From IMG/VR virus record IMGVR_UViG_3300002145_000150, positions 1-22,442 of that record: a DNA stretch of 22,442 nucleotides, one strand, 5' to 3'. Below are positions 21,872 through 22,442 of this stretch, in pieces. The stretch comes from a virus. The position numbers and the translations under genes were made by a program. Position 1 is the stretch's first letter. The number at the start of each line of letters is the position of its first letter. The notes beneath the pieces were generated by a model. It saw nothing but the letters and a program-made list of their open reading frames with translations, was not told the origin of the DNA and did not search any database.

Positions 21872-21938
21872 TGTCCCGGGAAAACCGGGACAGGATCGGG
21901 ACAAAAGACGAGTTTCGGAAAATTTCAGAATCGGGACA
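21872..21938. repeat. CGGGACA repeat array upstream of promoter
   Basis: The array holds TGTCCCG inverted at 21872-21878 and CGGGACA direct at 21886-21892, 21897-21903 and 21932-21938; a further copy lies at 21654-21660. The first two form a perfect 8-bp inverted repeat (TGTCCCGG/CCGGGACA) with a five-base spacer. Centre-to-centre steps of 11 and 35 bases are close to whole helical turns. The array ends 18 bases before the -35 box of the promoter at 21957-21985, so these could be binding sites for a regulator, or iterons. Confidence 0.5.
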
Positions 21939-21942
21939 TTTT

Positions 21943-21968
21943 GCAAGGCGTCAGGCTTGACGCCTTGC
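21943..21968. promoter_or_regulatory. Perfect 11-bp palindrome over the -35 box (candidate operator)
   Basis: GCAAGGCGTCA, loop GGCT, then TGACGCCTTGC: perfect 11-bp arms with a four-base spacer. The right arm contains the -35 hexamer TTGACG. There is no T-tract after it on the plus strand, which argues against a terminator. A dimeric repressor bound here would block the promoter. Confidence 0.55.
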
Positions 21969-21985
21969 CGACACTTTGGTCTAAT
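21957..21985 (+). promoter_or_regulatory. Sigma70-type promoter
   Basis: TTGACG (21957-21962), a 17-base spacer, and TCTAAT (21980-21985): five of six consensus bases in each box and ideal spacing. Transcription would start near 21992, leaving a leader of about 45 bases before the ATG at 22038. The candidate operator and repeats listed here surround it. Not tested experimentally; read from sequence only. Confidence 0.6.
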
Positions 21986-22037
21986 CCGCCATCGCAACGC
22001 GACTGACGCGAAGCGGACCTTCAACCGGGAGACGACG

Positions 22038-22241
22038 ATGACACTGGAACAGATGACGCAGGAAACGTTCAACTGGGAAATCAAACAGGGGTTTGACGGG
22101 AAAGGGAAGCCGGTGTTTTTCATCTATATCCACGACTCCCGCCGTTACCCCGGGAGCGTCACGATCGAGGAAGGCTTTCGGTCAGAAGCCGAAGCTGTGG
22201 CCAACGCGAACTGCATGACGAATTGCGGTGAACGAATCTAA
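22038..22241 (+). CDS. Small hypothetical protein (67 aa)
   Basis: I take the ATG at 22038 because GGGAG lies six bases upstream and the promoter at 21957-21985 is just before it; a longer in-frame form beginning at 21609 would run through the terminator and operator. The product begins MTLEQMTQETFNWEIKQGFD, then GKGKPVFFIYIHDSRRYPGS, and ends with NCMTNCGERI. It is helical then beta, without a recognised domain. Being the first gene after the promoter, it may begin an early operon. Confidence 0.6.
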   Translation: MTLEQMTQETFNWEIKQGFDGKGKPVFFIYIHDSRRYPGSVTIEEGFRSEAEAVANANCMTNCGERI

Positions 22242-22257
22242 CGCGGGATGAGTCGAA

Positions 22258-22295
22258 ACGGCCCTCGGGCCGTCTGCCGGGCTGACCGCCCGGCA
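22258..22295 (+). other. Tandem intergenic hairpins
   Basis: ACGGCC-CTCG-GGCCGT (22258-22273) is followed two bases later by TGCCGGGC-tgacc-GCCCGGCA (22275-22282 with 22288-22295). Both stems are perfect. There is no T-tract, so they more likely protect or process the mRNA between two genes than terminate it. They lie in the 93-base gap between the genes at 22241 and 22335. Confidence 0.55.
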
Positions 22296-22334
22296 CTGAC
22301 GAGACAGGTCAAACGCTAACCAGGGGAGAGAACG

Positions 22335-22442
22335 ATGACGCGGTTCGAAGTCGGGAAAACCTACGAATGCCACTCGGTTTGCGATCATGAGTGTGTCTGG
22401 CAATACAGGATCGCGAGCCGGACGGCGGCAACGATTCGCACG
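22335..22442 (+). CDS. Hypothetical protein, N-terminal part (3' end off window)
   Basis: An excellent SD (GGGGAGAG) lies four bases before the ATG. The visible 36 residues begin MTRFEVGKTYECHSVCDHEC and continue VWQYRIASRTAATIRT. The pattern 'F.vGkTY..rSiCdHdCvf...v..RTa' is one I recall from small hypothetical proteins of phages, cyanobacteria and planctomycetes, with a conserved CxHxC. The function is unknown. It belongs to the same plus-strand unit as the gene at 22038. Confidence 0.65.
   Translation, partial: MTRFEVGKTYECHSVCDHECVWQYRIASRTAATIRT

Noticed and set aside
21609-22037. Long form of the gene ending at 22241 (210 residues)
   Set aside because: It would be translated through a terminator, an operator palindrome and a promoter; the ATG at 22038 has a strong SD.
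1-22442. CRISPR array, tRNA, rRNA, integrase, transposase or reverse transcriptase (diversity-generating element)
   Set aside because: I saw no regularly spaced repeats of CRISPR type, no tRNA-like cloverleaf, and no recombinase or RT motifs in any plausible frame.

Overview
The window is part of a tailed-phage genome or prophage. It has a siphovirus-type order: head-tail connector genes, tail terminator, tail tube, a frameshifted pair of tail assembly chaperones, and a 1312-residue tape measure. I see no sheath, contractile baseplate, integrase, portal, capsid or terminase; the head genes presumably lie to the left. Composition is moderately GC-rich, and many genes have Shine-Dalgarno (SD) sites or overlapping stop/start codons. 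From memory, not from a search, the CxLGRTVxCxRHG cysteine module, the coiled-coil plus Gly-linker tail protein and the small hairpin-separated ORFs recall planctomycete prophages. A planctomycete host is my best guess, not proven.

Layout. 1-1457: small virion-type proteins and a membrane coiled-coil protein. 1457-3634: head-tail adaptor, head closure, neck/tail completion, tail terminator and tail tube, then a hairpin. 3767-8455: chaperones with a GGGAAAC slippery heptamer, and the tape measure. 8455-11972: four unassigned tail-tip/fibre-type genes, the last extremely cysteine-rich with a duplicated module.

11969-19459 is the most unusual part: a tightly coupled plus-strand cassette directly behind the tail-fibre genes. 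It encodes a Cys-module/phosphoribosyltransferase/HAD fusion, a SAM methyltransferase, a Rossmannoid DUF115-like protein, a NeuA-like sugar cytidylyltransferase, a GT-A-like glycosyltransferase, a GT-B glycosyltransferase, a sulfotransferase-like P-loop protein, a radical SAM enzyme with a DnaJ-like zinc motif, and another GT-A glycosyltransferase. Together they look like a pathway that builds, activates, transfers and decorates a sugar- or nucleotide-like group, perhaps on the virion. That is inference. Base composition changes within it, including inside the PRTase fusion, so it looks assembled from several sources.

19428-22442 holds small genes on both strands, several hairpins and terminators, and near the right end a plus-strand promoter (TTGACG-17-TCTAAT) whose -35 lies in a perfect 11-bp palindrome and which is preceded by repeated CGGGACA sites. 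It drives a second gene set that runs off the window and looks like an early/regulatory region.
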